Of a DNA stretch of 64,000 bases, positions 33,871 to 45,247 are shown piece after piece. Position 1 is the first letter of the stretch, and every line of letters begins with the position of its first letter. The notes under the pieces are model-generated. The model did no database searches. It was not told the DNA's origin and saw only the letters and a program-made list of their open reading frames with translations. Made by a program: the position numbers and the translations under genes. This stretch comes from Isoetes taiwanensis (taxonomy: Eukaryota; Streptophyta; Lycopodiopsida; Isoetales; Isoetaceae): contig JAJEKV010000051.1 in the NCBI GenBank assembly GCA_021234155.1, positions 8,638,105 to 8,702,104 on the forward strand. Direction: 5' to 3'.

Positions 33871-36376
33871 CTAGGCAGCACCATCTTCATCAGTTTCATC
33901 GTCTGGAGTTCCATCCTCTTCTGCCTGCTGGCCTAGATTCAACCTTCTATGGCCCTTTCTCTTACTACAACGTCCTCGAGATATGTTTCTTCTGACATGT
34001 TGTCTGTTTATCAGGGTAATTGGCATTGGAGAGTCCGCTGGATTACATATAGTTAAGTCCTCAAACGGAACTCCAGTATTACTTGGACCTGGCCTTTCTG
34101 TATCAGACTCCTCCTCAGTATCTTCGCTGTTGTCTGACTCGTCCGAGAGCATGTTTTGATCGAAATCATCTTCGGCATCAACAAAATAGGTACGCTGAAT
34201 GTCTTCGTCAACATGGTTAGCAGCATTTATTGCAAGTAGCCCATCCTCACTGTCTAGCTATCCTCTTCCACTTCGGAATCTGCATCCATGAAAGGAAACT
34301 GTAGCTTATCGACTGCGGCTGCACCACTGTTGCGATTCAAGAGCCGCCAGTTTGAGAAGTTATATACAAGTTTGTCAGCCTTCTTATGCCACAGGCAATT
34401 TCGTGTGACACTGTGTATGTACTTATAGGCACCCTAATTCCTCTCACTTGCACTATTGGAGGATACCAAGGAGAGGATAGTCACTGCGCCTGTAATGTAT
34501 CAGTAACTTGTCTGTGGGCTTGTCATCATGCATAGGATTCCATATTGGCTCCTTTTTATGACTCTCCAACACGTCGTGAAGCTCTTCATCTGCCCACCTT
34601 CCACTCAAGTTTTGGTACTCGGTTAACTCGGCAATGAAAAGCTTGTAGTCCGAGCTATTAGGATAGTACAGTTTTGCAACCTTCTTCAACGAACCCATAA
34701 CTTCCTGTATGTTGGTCCATATCATGGTTGTGCGGGTCTAAGGCATGTGCGGCACCATGAAGGTCATTGTACGACTTCTTCCATCGTACAATGAAGTCCC
34801 TGAGCAGTGTTGCATGTTTGGCATTGTCAAAAAGCGCATTGGGCCTGTCACGTTCTAAAAACGATTGAATTGAGTGCCAACACCTCCAGACCTTACCAGT
34901 GCTTCCTCCGAAGAATCAAGGGTTTTGATGGCATGACAAACAGGTTGCATGCACCTCACAACATTCGTTATGCCTTTCCAAAACGACTCCCGCCCAAGCA
35001 TTTCTCGAAGGGCTGCGGCTTGCTGCCAGTGTTTGGATGCATTTTTGCCCTTCTGCCTTCTCTCCCATTCAAAGAAGTCTATATGATTGAAGGTCGAGAT
35101 AATTGGGCCACAACACCTAAGCACTTTTTCAAGACAAATGTAATTGGAACCAAATTGGGTCTAGCCAGGATTCATGAGTGCTAGGGCCTTCTGACGCAAT
35201 GTCTTATATATGGCATAAATTGCCGGCTTTTTTGTGATGAACTTTACAAGGCGATGCGGTTTTTGAATGGGATTTTTGAACCAAGTGTGCTGTGAGAACT
35301 AATCCTTAAGCAACAGGTTTAGACAATGGCATTGGCAGCTGGTAGCGTGCAATCTTAGAAATTCGGACTTTTAACAATTCACCCGCTAACTTACAATTAG
35401 ACGCATTATCCATTACAACCTGAAATATTCTCTTCGATCCAAAACTCTCTATCACAGCCTCTATTTTCTAAAAAATCCAATCTCCTATCATTTGGTCAGT
35501 TTTAGTTTCCACGGTCTTCAAAAATACTTCGCCGCCTGGATACACGATCATGAAGTTTATAAGGTGGTCCTTGTTTACATTGCTCCAACCATCAGTCACT
35601 AGTGAAGCCGGCCTGGCTTCAGTAACACGACACAACTTCATCTCCACCCTCTTTCCCATATATTTCATCGACCATTTTATTATTGGCATGCTTGTATGAA
35701 GGCAACCTGAAAGCCGACCCTTCTTTGGCAACTTCTTGGAAGGCTTCTTTTATTGCTTTGTGTTTCAAGACATGTGGAGACAATCCGGCATATAAAAATG
35801 CATCTAGAACCTTCAATTGTGTCTTCTTCAGTTGCTCTGATATTAAACACTGGTCAATCCTCTGTTGCTTAGTCTATCTTTCCACTATTTTAATTGTCTC
35901 TGCCATTCTTTTTTCGCTCGTGCTTATACGTATTGACCCTAATCCACCCTCTGGTTGGTACATCGGCACTGCAGGAGGGGTGGTGTAATTAACCTCTTCT
36001 GGTTGGCACGGTCCTTGACTATCCCTTAGCTGTGTTTTTCTGCTGATGTTCTTCTTCGAGACAACACTTCAATTGCATCCTGTCGTAGGTCGGCATATGC
36101 AGTACAAGTTTGCACTCCAATTTTAGAGTTCCGTAAAATATAAGCTCGAATTCTTGTCGCATATCCATTTATTGACGTGTACCCACAAAACACACATTGC
36201 CACTCGTTCTGACCAATCTTCACAAATCCCCACTCTGGACCTCTCCTTTGACCACCAGTATTTTGACACACCTTCCACGTGCTGCTGCAACCCCGTGGCT
36301 CTGCCATGACCATGCGTAGCTCCCCCACCCCTAGATGATGATACATGACCACCGGCACCGCCTGATGTAGATGCAT
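33871..36376 (-). pseudogene. Decayed hAT transposase (DUF659/hATC type)
   Basis: On the minus strand from 36300 down are a BED-like finger (EWQCVFCGYTSINGYATRI), DUF659 pieces (LDAFLYAGLSPHVLKHKAIK, then SLVTDGWSNVNKDHLINFMI with TDGW), and KTVETKTDQMIGDW. A shifted middle region follows (FDNAKHATLLRDFIVRWKKS), then LDPHN and the hATC dimerisation end RNCLWHKKADKLVYNFSNWR. An acidic tail (SDESDNSEDTEEESDTERPG) ends at 33871. Several stops and frameshifts separate the pieces. hAT transposases use a DDE core with C-terminal dimerisation. The BED finger has lost a His (RAYIL for AHIL-like). Termini were not found. Confidence 0.8.
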
Positions 36377-36834
36377 GACCAGCTATGATTCCTGCTGCTA
36401 TCTAAAATTACTATCTCTACTCTTCTATTCTAACTCCTTAATCGTCCAAACTAAAGGCCGACGTGTATATGTGCGACGGAGCAAGCACACTACGCATATG
36501 TTACATCGACGTTTCGTTCGAGCGTAAGGAGAGAAGGACAAGAACCTATAGTTCTCTAAGGAACAGGGTAGGAACCCAAGGTCGAAAAACTCTGGGAAGG
36601 AATAATCTCACTTCACATATTCCGGCGTCAGGCCCCAAATACAAAACCCACACCTCAAAGGCTGACCGTTTCCCAAGGAGTATGATGACTCAACCTGGTA
36701 GTCAACGTCTGAGGTGAATTCTAAGGCTAAACACGTTTTTCTTATATATAATAATACACCTGCTCAAAACAGACCAAACAGTGGCGCAAAAACTTTTTTT
36801 CCCTTAACAAAATGCCCTAAATTGCTTTGCAATT

Positions 36835-37085
36835 TTTCGCGTAAGTGAAACAACTGTTTCGTTAAAGTTCAAAAATTTTCGCGTAAGCGAAACTTCTGTT
36901 TTGCTTATGCGAATGCGAAAGCGAAACTGAAGTTTCGCTTATGCAAAAATGTTTTCCTTTAAGCGAAACTGAATTTTTGCTTATGCGAACATTTCTGCAC
37001 TTCGTGTAAGCGAAACTTCAGTTTCGCGTTGCTTACGCGAAAATGTTTACGCGGTTGTTTCGTTTACACGAAAATTTTTCGGTGC
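36835..37085. repeat. Cluster of GTTTCGCTTACGCGAAA-type inverted motifs
   Basis: The stretch repeats TTTCGCTTATGCGAA and CGTAAGCGAAACT motifs in both orientations at least eight times in about 250 bp. Examples are GCGTAAGCGAAACTTCTGTT and GTTTCGCTTATGCAAAAATG. Motifs of this kind near a hAT gene could be its subterminal repeats, since the cluster lies about 450 bp beyond the transposase N-terminus. Confidence 0.7.
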
Positions 37086-37429
37086 TGGAAATGTATTTTT
37101 GACGTATTATACTTCAAATTTGTGCCGTATCTTTCGAATAATATATAATGCGTCTAAAATGTATACAGTATTGAACCTATCCCTGATTGCTTGCATGGAT
37201 CAGCTGCTAGAGCTATGGCGCAATGGCAAATGGATTGAGGAGTGGCTTTTATGCTAATAATTGCCTTGATGCTGAGAATATTGCAAGAAGAACACTTTAG
37301 CAAAATCGTGTGTTTGATCCAACTTCCCCTGTTGTTCTTCTTCTGTATCAACTTTTTGTTTGTATTACTCTGTTTGTTGGGCATTTTCTATGTTGCATGT
37401 ATTTATGTTGATTGATGGATGTTCTATAT

Positions 37430-37735
37430 CATAGGGTTGTGATGCATCAAAACTATTGCATTCTTTAAAATTTGTCAAAGCAGAGACTGAATCTGAGACG
37501 AACTTCTTCATTAGGCGTCTAAATTACATTGATATTATTAAGGCTGCAATTGAGAGTGTCCTAATATTGTATCATGTCAAAAGAATCAGTGGGTTCATCT
37601 ATGTAGAAACTAAGTAGATGCCATTCGTGATGCTGCCACTTATTTTGAGCATGGCCGTCGCAAGACTATAACTGCTGTGGATGTGGTTTACTCTTTCAAG
37701 AAACAGGGCAGGGCTCTTTATGAATTTGGAGGTTA
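37430..37735 (+). pseudogene. Histone H4 C-terminal fragment fused to unknown coding sequence
   Basis: From 37576: [13 protein letters not shown], a stop, a deletion of about nine codons with frameshift, then [20 protein letters not shown] and [17 protein letters not shown]. This is the histone H4 core (family VKRISGLIYEETR...[20 protein letters not shown]) with non-conservative changes (Phe for Thr before EH, Ser for Ala, Glu for Gly). The frame upstream (KLLHSLKFVKAETESETNFF, IDIIKAAIESVLILYH) is open and continues directly into the H4 part but is not H4. The normal stop after FGG is lost. It is a fragment, not a gene. Confidence 0.75.
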
Positions 37736-37886
37736 CATAAAGACGCAAGATCGTGCGTCTGGTAAGAAATTGATTCTAGGACTACACCACCTACTTTCAA
37801 TATAACGGCCGCTGCATTGTCTTTTCCCTTTGATGGCCGACCTGCCTTCAGTTATGCCCGACAGACTATAGCAAAAGAGAAAGTGC

Positions 37887-38375
37887 TTGATCTACTACTC
37901 CCATCCTTGTTTCCTGAGCAATACAAATAAGTATCTTCACTGCACCAGCATGTAAGCTTTCTTCGATTTTCGTGTATCATTGAGAAATTAAACATATCTA
38001 CTATAGATTTACGACGTTCCATCTTTCCTTTTTTCTGGGAGTTCCACTTCTTACCAATTCAACTAAAGGGTTTGTTGCACCCGTAGAGCCTTAGATGACA
38101 GGATAAATAGAGTTGCAGCTGCATTTTGCTTTGTTTCTGAAATGCCATTGTTAAGGTTGTCCAATAAGAAATTTACTGCACCTGATTGACTAATTCTAAT
38201 ATTGTTGTCTTTGTTAAGGTCCTCCGTGAAGTTGATCTAGTATTCCCATCCTTGGTTCCTGCGCAATACAAATAAGTATCTTCACTGCACCAACATGTAT
38301 AAGCTTTCCTCAATTTTCATGTATCATTGAGAAATTAAATATACCTACTGTAGATTTACGGCGTTCCATCTTTTT
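37887..38375. repeat. 345-bp-period duplication
   Basis: About 145 bp beginning TTGATCTACTACTCCCATCC (37887-38032) recur at 38232-38375. They share AATACAAATAAGTATCTTCA and TTTCATGTATCATTGAGAAA-like blocks. The first copy ends an open frame (FDGRPAFSYARQTIAKEKVL ... FPEQYK, stop) of unknown family. Confidence 0.8.
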
Positions 38376-38397
38376 TTTTTTTTTTTTTTTTTTTTTT
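38371..38397. repeat. 27-base poly(T) run
   Basis: It directly follows the second copy of the 345-bp duplication. On the minus strand it reads as poly(A), which could mark the 3' end of a retrotransposed sequence. Confidence 0.8.
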
Positions 38398-39279
38398 GGG
38401 AACAGGCTTAGCAAAGCAGTGACAAAAACTTCTTTAACACCAGGATCTTTAGATTGAGCAAATTGATCAGATGTTCAATTGCTCCTGAAGCTCTTTCCAT
38501 TGATTTTTTCCTGGCAAGAATTCCCAGGAGCTTCTTTCTATAAAGACACAGAGCTAGACTGAAGCATTTCTACCAGGTGGCTTAGGTCCTCATTATCATA
38601 AACTTTCAAGTGTGTATCCAGGTCAGGAACGTGCTTTGGTTCTCCATCCATCAGCAAAGTTCATGTAAGTTAGACAAATAACGTCTCTCATGGCATAAAT
38701 TCTTAACGTGCATGCACAAATTGAAAGATGTGCTTTGTTGTCGAGAAATCCTGGAGAAATTGTGCCAGGCAGTAAATTGAAAGATGTGCTTTGTTGCTGG
38801 TAAAATCTGAAAGAAAATGTACACAGGCGGTAAATAGGTAATTACCTTTATCAATGTCAATGACGCTTATTCTATAATATTTGAGTAATCTCTTTCCTGT
38901 AATAATACTGCAACATGCAACAGGATGTTGGAAGGAATACGACATTGTGGCTGTAAGCATGAATAAGAATGATTGTACATTATAAATGATACATGATATT
39001 ATATATTGTAAATGATACATGACAGCTTAGGCAGGTCTATTTATACTTTCAACGCTCTACATAGATGAGCTTCCATGGCAATAGTGATCCGTACTCCTTA
39101 TCCTTTGTCTTCAATCATAAATCCAGGATAATGAGAGATTATCAATTATGCTATTACCATGGCTATAACTGTGTATTTAGATTGTTTTCATTACAAATGT
39201 TCTACAAAGTTTCTACTAACTCAAAGCATTCATATGCTTTGATATATTCATAGAGATCAGAACATACCAATTCTACCAT

Positions 39280-39864
39280 CACTACTATAAAAATAGGCAT
39301 AAATGGCACGAAGAAATGGTATAATTTCTTGAATTTGCCATTTGTATCATTGTAATTGGCACATCAAAATACATGACAAATATGTGCCATTTAAATGACA
39401 ATTACATTGCCATTATTGACCTTATAAATAGCACATAAATTAGTGTCAAGCATGTGCCATTTAAGTGTGGTCTATGTTTTGCCATTTTAACATGCATAAA
39501 TGGCAAAGCAATAAGTGTCAAGTAAGTGCCCCGTAAGTGCCACATGTTTGTGCCATTTGCGTGCCAACAAATGTCACCTGTTTGAGTGACTTGAATGTGC
39601 CATTTATATGCGGGCTTATTTTTGCCATTTTGAGTGACGTAAATGGCAAAGTAATAAGTGACACATAAGTGCCGCGTCTTTGTGCCATTTGCATACGAAC
39701 AAATGACTCTTGTCTAAGTGACTTCTATTTTCCATTTAGGTGTGATGGAACTTTTGCCATTTGTCTAACACAAATGTCATATATACAAATGTTATCTAAT
39801 CATATATGCAATATGCTTGTGATTTAAGTGTGACTATAAACACTCCATCCATTATGATATAGTG
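39280..39864. mobile_element. CACTA-like transposon end or MITE with AAATGGCA subterminal repeats
   Basis: It starts CACTACTATAAAAATAGGCA, the typical CACTA terminal form. The next 550 bp are packed with AAATGGCA/TGCCATTT and AANTGNCA variants in both orientations, as subterminal transposase-binding arrays are. A possible other end is ATTATGATATAGTG at 39851-39864, which is only loosely complementary (CACTATATCATAAT). No matching 3-bp target duplication is visible, so this may be a single end truncated by the LINE at 39872. Confidence 0.55.
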
Positions 39865-40067
39865 CTATAGCAAAAAAATAGAATAGAATAGAATAGAATA
39901 GGTTTTTAGCGTCCACGGAGACCAATTGGCCTATGGGACCCAAATAAAAAGAGAGCAGCAAGCGTATTACTGACAGGATTAAAAAACCCCCACCCCGAAG
40001 GGTTTTCGAGGGAAAAACCTTAGCAGTAATAAGCATGCTGGCAAACTGTATAATTGCATAGGACAGT

Positions 40068-40325
40068 TCAAGACCGTCCCGTAGGACACAAACGAGTCCG
40101 TGCATCCATAACCTCCTGGAGGTATGACCCCAACAAACCCACTGACGCTGTAGTCAATAACCGATGCAACGGCTGGCCAGGCACTAGTAGTCGAACATAC
40201 CTCTCTCGGATATGGGAAAATGCCGGGCAGATCTGGAGGGTATGACATTCATCCTCAATCGCGCCCTGTGGCAACACCGCAAAGCCTTTGCTCTCGTGCT
40301 TCCCGGAGCCCAACGCCTGCTTCAA
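40068..40325 (-). pseudogene. LINE C-terminal zinc-knuckle-like end
   Basis: AIEDECHTLQICPAFSHIRE matches the C-terminal region of the other LINE copy at 60852-61043 (MIEDEHHALQRCPAYAHVRK). The second copy keeps an upstream CQCC pair, giving a CxxC...H...C pattern. Here the CxxC part is lost or shifted. Confidence 0.65.
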
Positions 40326-41938
40326 TGCGGGGCGATGTGCACCCGCGCGAATGGAAGCTATAAGTCGGGCCTTTGCTTCTTCATGGGCACCGGGTGTACA
40401 AGTATCGGTGTGGGCCTCTTGTGAGCCTAGGATTGACTTGCTGGCGATAGTGTGCCAACTTAACGTCGCGGCCGAGCCTCTGCATCCCGTGAGCTTGCGA
40501 AGGAAAGTAGCATCTAGGTACGGTTTAAGTGCCTCGCAATCTTTCTTTGTCCCGACACGGACGCATCACGTTTGCCCTTGCGCCAAAATGAGAGAACCAC
40601 CGAGCTTGCTTATCTTTCCAGCCAGGATTTCGGGCATTGGGGACCCATCAATCGTGGCCAAAGCAAGATGGGGCAAGCGTGTATCGCCCATAGCGACCAC
40701 CTTCCGAAGTAAACGATATGGCGTTCCAATGCAGCCCGAAGGGGTAGAAAGCCCGTCTCACGGAGTAGGATCTGTGCGGGCTCGTGGACTTCACCCCGTG
40801 GCCCGTGGCAAGAAGGCCTTCTCTTTTGCCGAGGTCATTCCAAAGCCGAGGGATATCACCGGACCCCACACTACGCCCCATACAAAAGGACCGCTCAACC
40901 AAGGCCCGAAACAAATGTGACTGGTGGCCCCAGCGCATAACTTTGCCTTGTGGTCGTTGTTCTCGCATGGCATACGCGATTTTTCCAACCCGCCGCGGAC
41001 CCGCAATCGATAGCCGCATCCCAATGGGTGGTAGTTGAGAACTCAATCCCCAAGTACTTGTAGGTCGGAGCCACCTCTACCTCTTGCCCCCGGTAAGTGA
41101 AGGTGGGAAGCCCCGACCGACGGGACAATGCAACTAGCAAAGACCCTAGTTTTGGCCAAGTTAACTTCGCATGCCGCTGAATTGGCAAAAAGTGTCAAGA
41201 GCATCCGGTGTGACGCATCTCCTCCGGAGTATAGGCCATGAGGTTGACATCGCCGGCATATATGAGTTGCCGGATTGTGTGATGCATGAGATGTGCTGGC
41301 GCCTCCATGCTCGTTCGAGCCAATCTTCCAACCGATCAATGTATAGGCCAAAGAGTGTGGGGAGAGGGGGCAACCCCGACGCGACTCCAATGCTACCGAT
41401 TACGGCCGTGATGCTGATGTGATACGGCCCGAGCATGCCTCGTCATGCACCTATATCTTGCATTCTCGCAAGTCCGGGGGTCCCCAAATGCCGCAATTTG
41501 TCCCGAGCTTGTTGCGGGTAATCGTGTCGAACGCTTTTGCAAAATCGGCCAAACAACAATGCACGGTTCTGCGGCGCGATTCTTGCTATCCTCAATCAAT
41601 GTGCGCAGAGTGAAGATATGATCAATGGTGGAATGTCCGGTCCTAAACCTCGCCAGTATAAGAGCTCGCACCTCCGTTTCCTCTGCCCATATTGTCAACA
41701 CCGCTCAAGGATGCCAGATAACAGTTTTGCAAAGAGAGAGCTGACCATAATAGTACGGTAGTTGGCGGGCATTGAGGGTCCCTCGCTTTGTATATGGGCA
41801 CTACTCGCTAGTGGTCCATTCGTGGGAAGCCTTCTCGCAATGCTTTATTGAATAATGCCGTGAGGACAGGCACCGCAAGAGGCCCGGCCCCCCATTTGAA
41901 GTTCTCGCCGCATGCCATCTAAATCTGCCGCCTTCCCA

Positions 41939-43006
41939 TTAGCTAGACGGCCAGTAGGCCCATGATAACATCCCCTTCGTGGATAACCGAGCCATGCCTA
42001 TCTGTGGAGGGACTGGTGCCCGCCCCCGAAGCCGGGTCGTGCACTGCAAGTAAAGTCTTGTACCCATTGCTCCAAGGTGATGTTCCCCGTGGGGTCGCGG
42101 CGGGGCTTGCTCAAGACCCTTCTCCGTAATGTCACGGGGTGCCGGTCCAGAGACCAAACATCCGTCTTTGATGTTCTCATGAGGTATCCGGCCTTCTTGT
42201 TCTTGAGAAAGGAGCGGTATTGACCGATGGCCTCGTGGGGGGAGATGGGATCGATGACTTGCGGAGTGTGCGTTTGAGCTCCCGACACTCATCATCAAAC
42301 CATTTATTGCGGGGAAGGTGGTAGTGCTCGTGGTTCGCCGTGGCTGCCCTCTCCCAAAGCATCTTTCAGCCAGCCGTCGGAAGCGGTGAGTCAGCTCGAT
42401 GATTGCTCTTGAAGTGTGGGGAGTTGCGGCCCGCCCCCGCCAGATCATGCTCAAGCAGTAGGCATAGGTCCCCGCGACGGCCGTAGTCCAGCGCAACCGG
42501 GGCACCCGTGTGTTGAAGCGGCGAGGTGCACGGGAGCCTCCCAATGGAGATGCATGAACAGGGGGGCGGTGGTCGAATCTACTTCCTCGCCCCGAAAGTG
42601 TCCGGGTCCCGATGGAAAAATGAGTAACCAGTGCGAGATCCCGTTCCTCAACCAGCAGATAATCCACCATACTGGAGCCGCCCCCTTGGTTCTCCTGTCT
42701 ACAAGTGTAGCAACTGGAAGACGGCCATTGTGCCAACCCATTACAAATAACCAGGTCAAAGATACTACCCAGCAACAACAACTGCCTGCCATAGCGTGAA
42801 ATATGGCTGTCATCTGATATCCTTGACCAAGCCACCTCTGCGGGGTTCAACTGCAAGACGTCCTCTGCCAGGGGGTCAAATTTTGGAACCTGCTCAGCTC
42901 CTGTGCGTGCATTAAAGTCGCCAAGCAACATAACCCTGCCCAATTGTTTGTGCTGCTGTATGTCATCATGTAGATCGACATAGGGCTCCAATCGATCCAC
43001 ATCCAA
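41939..43006 (-). pseudogene. LINE endonuclease and linker
   Basis: VMLLGDFNARTGAEQ is the GDFN motif of AP-type endonucleases. SMVDYLLVEERDL and RFDHRPP correspond to the D-Y and SDHRP motifs (Ser replaced by Phe). Then follow the linker RNKWFDDECRELKRTL (in an overlapping frame) and GNITLEQWVQDF. The frame is open for 355 codons but shifts out of phase in its second half. This domain nicks target DNA to prime reverse transcription. Confidence 0.8.
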
Positions 43007-43149
43007 ATGAGTGTTATAGAAGTTGCTCTATATAGAAGCACTCATTCGCTAGTAACTTCACTTTCTCCTTTATTTTATAAGATAGGATATTACAATGCTA
43101 GAACCTTAAAGTTGAATTGAACTGCACTTGTGATGTTCTCCGAACTACA

Positions 43150-43770
43150 AAAACTAAATACAGGATGTCATCATCGATGATCATAAATTTACTTTACACT
43201 TTCATCGTAAGTACTAGCCCATCTACGAGATGGGTTTCGAAGCACAATAGACCAACCTACATTATGGGGATCATCAAAATAGAAAACCTGCATATATTTA
43301 GATGCATACTTATTATATAAGATTTGATGACATATAATGAGCATATTTAGAGATGGTTTACTTTACCTAGCTTCCAACACACGCTCCTTTGTAACTCAGT
43401 TTTCCCATAGCCTACATATTTGTTATGTAAATGATATAAGTGGCTATGCTCATATTATATTTATTACATATGAAGTAGCTAAGAACAACCAATAAAGATG
43501 ATTTCACAATACCTGGCTTCCAACTGATGCTTCATTGTTGATCATTTTTCTAGCAACCTACGTAGATTATAGGATTATTGATGGTATAGAAAAATGCAAA
43601 AATATATCATAGAGATGTTTTGACATATCTGGCTTCCAACTGAAGCTTCTCTGCTCGTCATCTTTTCCAAAGCCTATTATGTAACGAATTAATGATATAA
43701 GGTAAATAGAAATAATTAATACAGATGTTTTCACATTGTGGCAGAATGATCAGGGTGAAAACTTGCATGT
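43150..43770. repeat. Degenerate tandem units of about 130 bp
   Basis: CTNGCTTCCAACNNANGCTTC recurs at about 43368, 43520 and 43630, each preceded by GATG-TTTNACAT-like sequence and followed by a T-rich stretch and GCCTA. Divergence is high. Confidence 0.5.
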
Positions 43771-44734
43771 ATCTAGCTCTAACATGTATATGATTAGATG
43801 AGCATAGCGTGTCTAGCCTGAGTACTTATCCAAGGGAGTTTTATACATGCATATGATTAGATGCGCATAGAGTGTCTAGATAGGAACTATGGGTGTTGGT
43901 GAGGTGAAGTCTGTCATTGCTATGGGATGGTGGTAGATGTAGCCAACAGCCTATGTGACCTAGGTTCTTATATTGCTTGCAGTGTTATCCCTTATAATGG
44001 ATCCACCAGTGGGGGGTTCTAGACGATGTGCACCTCCATGGCAGATGCTAGGGTGCATGTGGTGGATTCCATATTTGTATTCTTGCCGTCAGTCAGTCTT
44101 TACTTTGTGATCACTTTACTTGATAATGCTTATGCATGTTACTAACACGTGGAGTCATGTGCAGGCTATTTGATAGCTGGCAGGACTACGCGTGTATATA
44201 GTTATCTTGTATTGTAGATTTTTCTCTGCATACATGGCAAGTATATAGTTATCTTGTATTATAGATTTTGTTTGCATATGTGGCTTGCATGCAAGATAGC
44301 CTCGTGGAAGGTAGTGACTTGTTCTGTGTACTCTAATAGTTGAATGTATAAGAAAATTGTGTTTTGTTGCTATTCTGGCATGGAAGCTGTGACAACGTGC
44401 GTCAGCGTGGAGGCACACCTGATACACCAGAACTGCAACAAGAACACAATTAGTGTAACGTGCAGTTTTGGTTAGGGTTAATTCTGGTTGCTCGGTATGG
44501 CTTGTTCTAGCTATGGCGCCTCCAGTTTGCAATGCCGCCTTGCTCCAGCTATAGTTTTGCAATGGCTCCATGCTACAGGTTTGCAATGGCATCCCAATCT
44601 CAGCGATGGCGCCCTCCTTGCAGCTCATGACTTGCTTGCAGATCATGGTTTTCTCACGTTTACCATGTCCAAATCTCCCCAGTGTTTGAAACGATGTTGG
44701 AAAGAGAATTGTAATGCATAGTTTGCCCGCTGGT
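43771..44734. other. Unassigned DNA next to the gypsy junction
   Basis: A 45-bp direct duplication (TATATAGTTATCTTGTATTN, about 44195 and 44248) is the clearest structure. A minus-strand open frame (44155-44751) shows no known motif. The stretch starting TGTTACTAACACG (44137) and ending CCGGAACA (44751) could be a solo LTR with near-matching flanks (ATGCA/CTGCA), but this is weak. Confidence 0.35.
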
Positions 44735-45229
44735 TTATGCAACCGGAACACTGCATGGTGTCAAATCATCTTTTCTCAAATACATCAAAGAAAAAACATT
44801 TGTATTAACTTTGAAAACTTTTTTAGCCTGAGTGGCTGACATGAGCTTACTAGGCTCTACATGCGGTAAACCTTGAACCCTAACTACTCCATTTGATGGT
44901 AAATTAAAAATTAAGGTGTGTGTTGGCCAAAGAATCTGGGGCTCAACTTGCTGTAACCATTTTATGCCTAGAATGACATCATATCGCTTTAACTGAGCGA
45001 TGTCTAGATCTATGGACATAGATGTTACAACCCGGGATTCCTTGTCCAATAACTCCAAACAAACACCCCTTGCTTGCTCATTGTGATACTGAATTTGTGG
45101 TTCAACCTCAGACTCGATCACGTACGGAGCCACCTCATTCAATTCCAGCCCTAGATCTTGTGCTAGATCTGCAGAAATAAAGTTATGAGTGCTTCCAGAA
45201 TCAACCAAAACATTGATTCTACCTAACAA
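44735..45229 (-). pseudogene. Gypsy aspartic protease
   Basis: RINVLVDSGSTHNFISADLA carries the catalytic DSG of retroviral-type aspartic proteases, followed by DLDIAQLKRYDVILGIKWLQ (family motif D-ILGMDWL). It ends ...YLRKDDLTPCSVPVA at the junction with the nested block. The enzyme matures the gag-pol polyprotein. About 165 codons are open. Confidence 0.9.
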
Positions 45230-45247
45230 TCTGATAACTTTATCCGC

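Larger units (their letters stand above)
39872..43006 (-). mobile_element. Non-LTR retrotransposon (LINE) with (TTCTA)n tail
   Basis: On the minus strand are an AP endonuclease-like domain, a broken RT and a C-terminal zinc-knuckle-like region. The 3' end is a core (GGCCAATTGGTCTCCGTGGA) followed by TTCTA repeats and a T-rich run (39871-39900). RT pieces include VNLMAYTPEEMRHTG (the motif around the active site, with YAGD before it) and YKYLGIEF. Many frameshifts make it inactive. The start of the endonuclease is missing or in another frame beyond 43006. Confidence 0.85.
28354..44734. other. About 16.4 kb of foreign DNA between gypsy protease and RT
   Basis: The gypsy pol frame breaks just before [13 protein letters not shown] on one side and just after RKDDLTPCSVPVA on the other. 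In related elements only about 110-130 codons lie between these points. None of that coding sequence was found here, so the insertion was accompanied by loss or later recombination. The content is a mosaic of several transposon families, described separately. No single pair of termini enclosing the whole block was found. Confidence 0.8.

Noticed and set aside
39280-39864. Complete CACTA MITE
   Set aside because: The proposed right end is poorly complementary and no 3-bp target duplication is seen; only a CACTA-like end is claimed.
40784-41436. Several plus- and minus-strand frames in the LINE
   Set aside because: They are shadows or shifted pieces of the LINE reverse transcriptase on the minus strand.
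44137-44751. Possible solo LTR (TGTTAC...GGAACA)
   Set aside because: The flanking five bases differ (ATGCA against CTGCA) and the ends are not a convincing inverted pair; kept only as a note.
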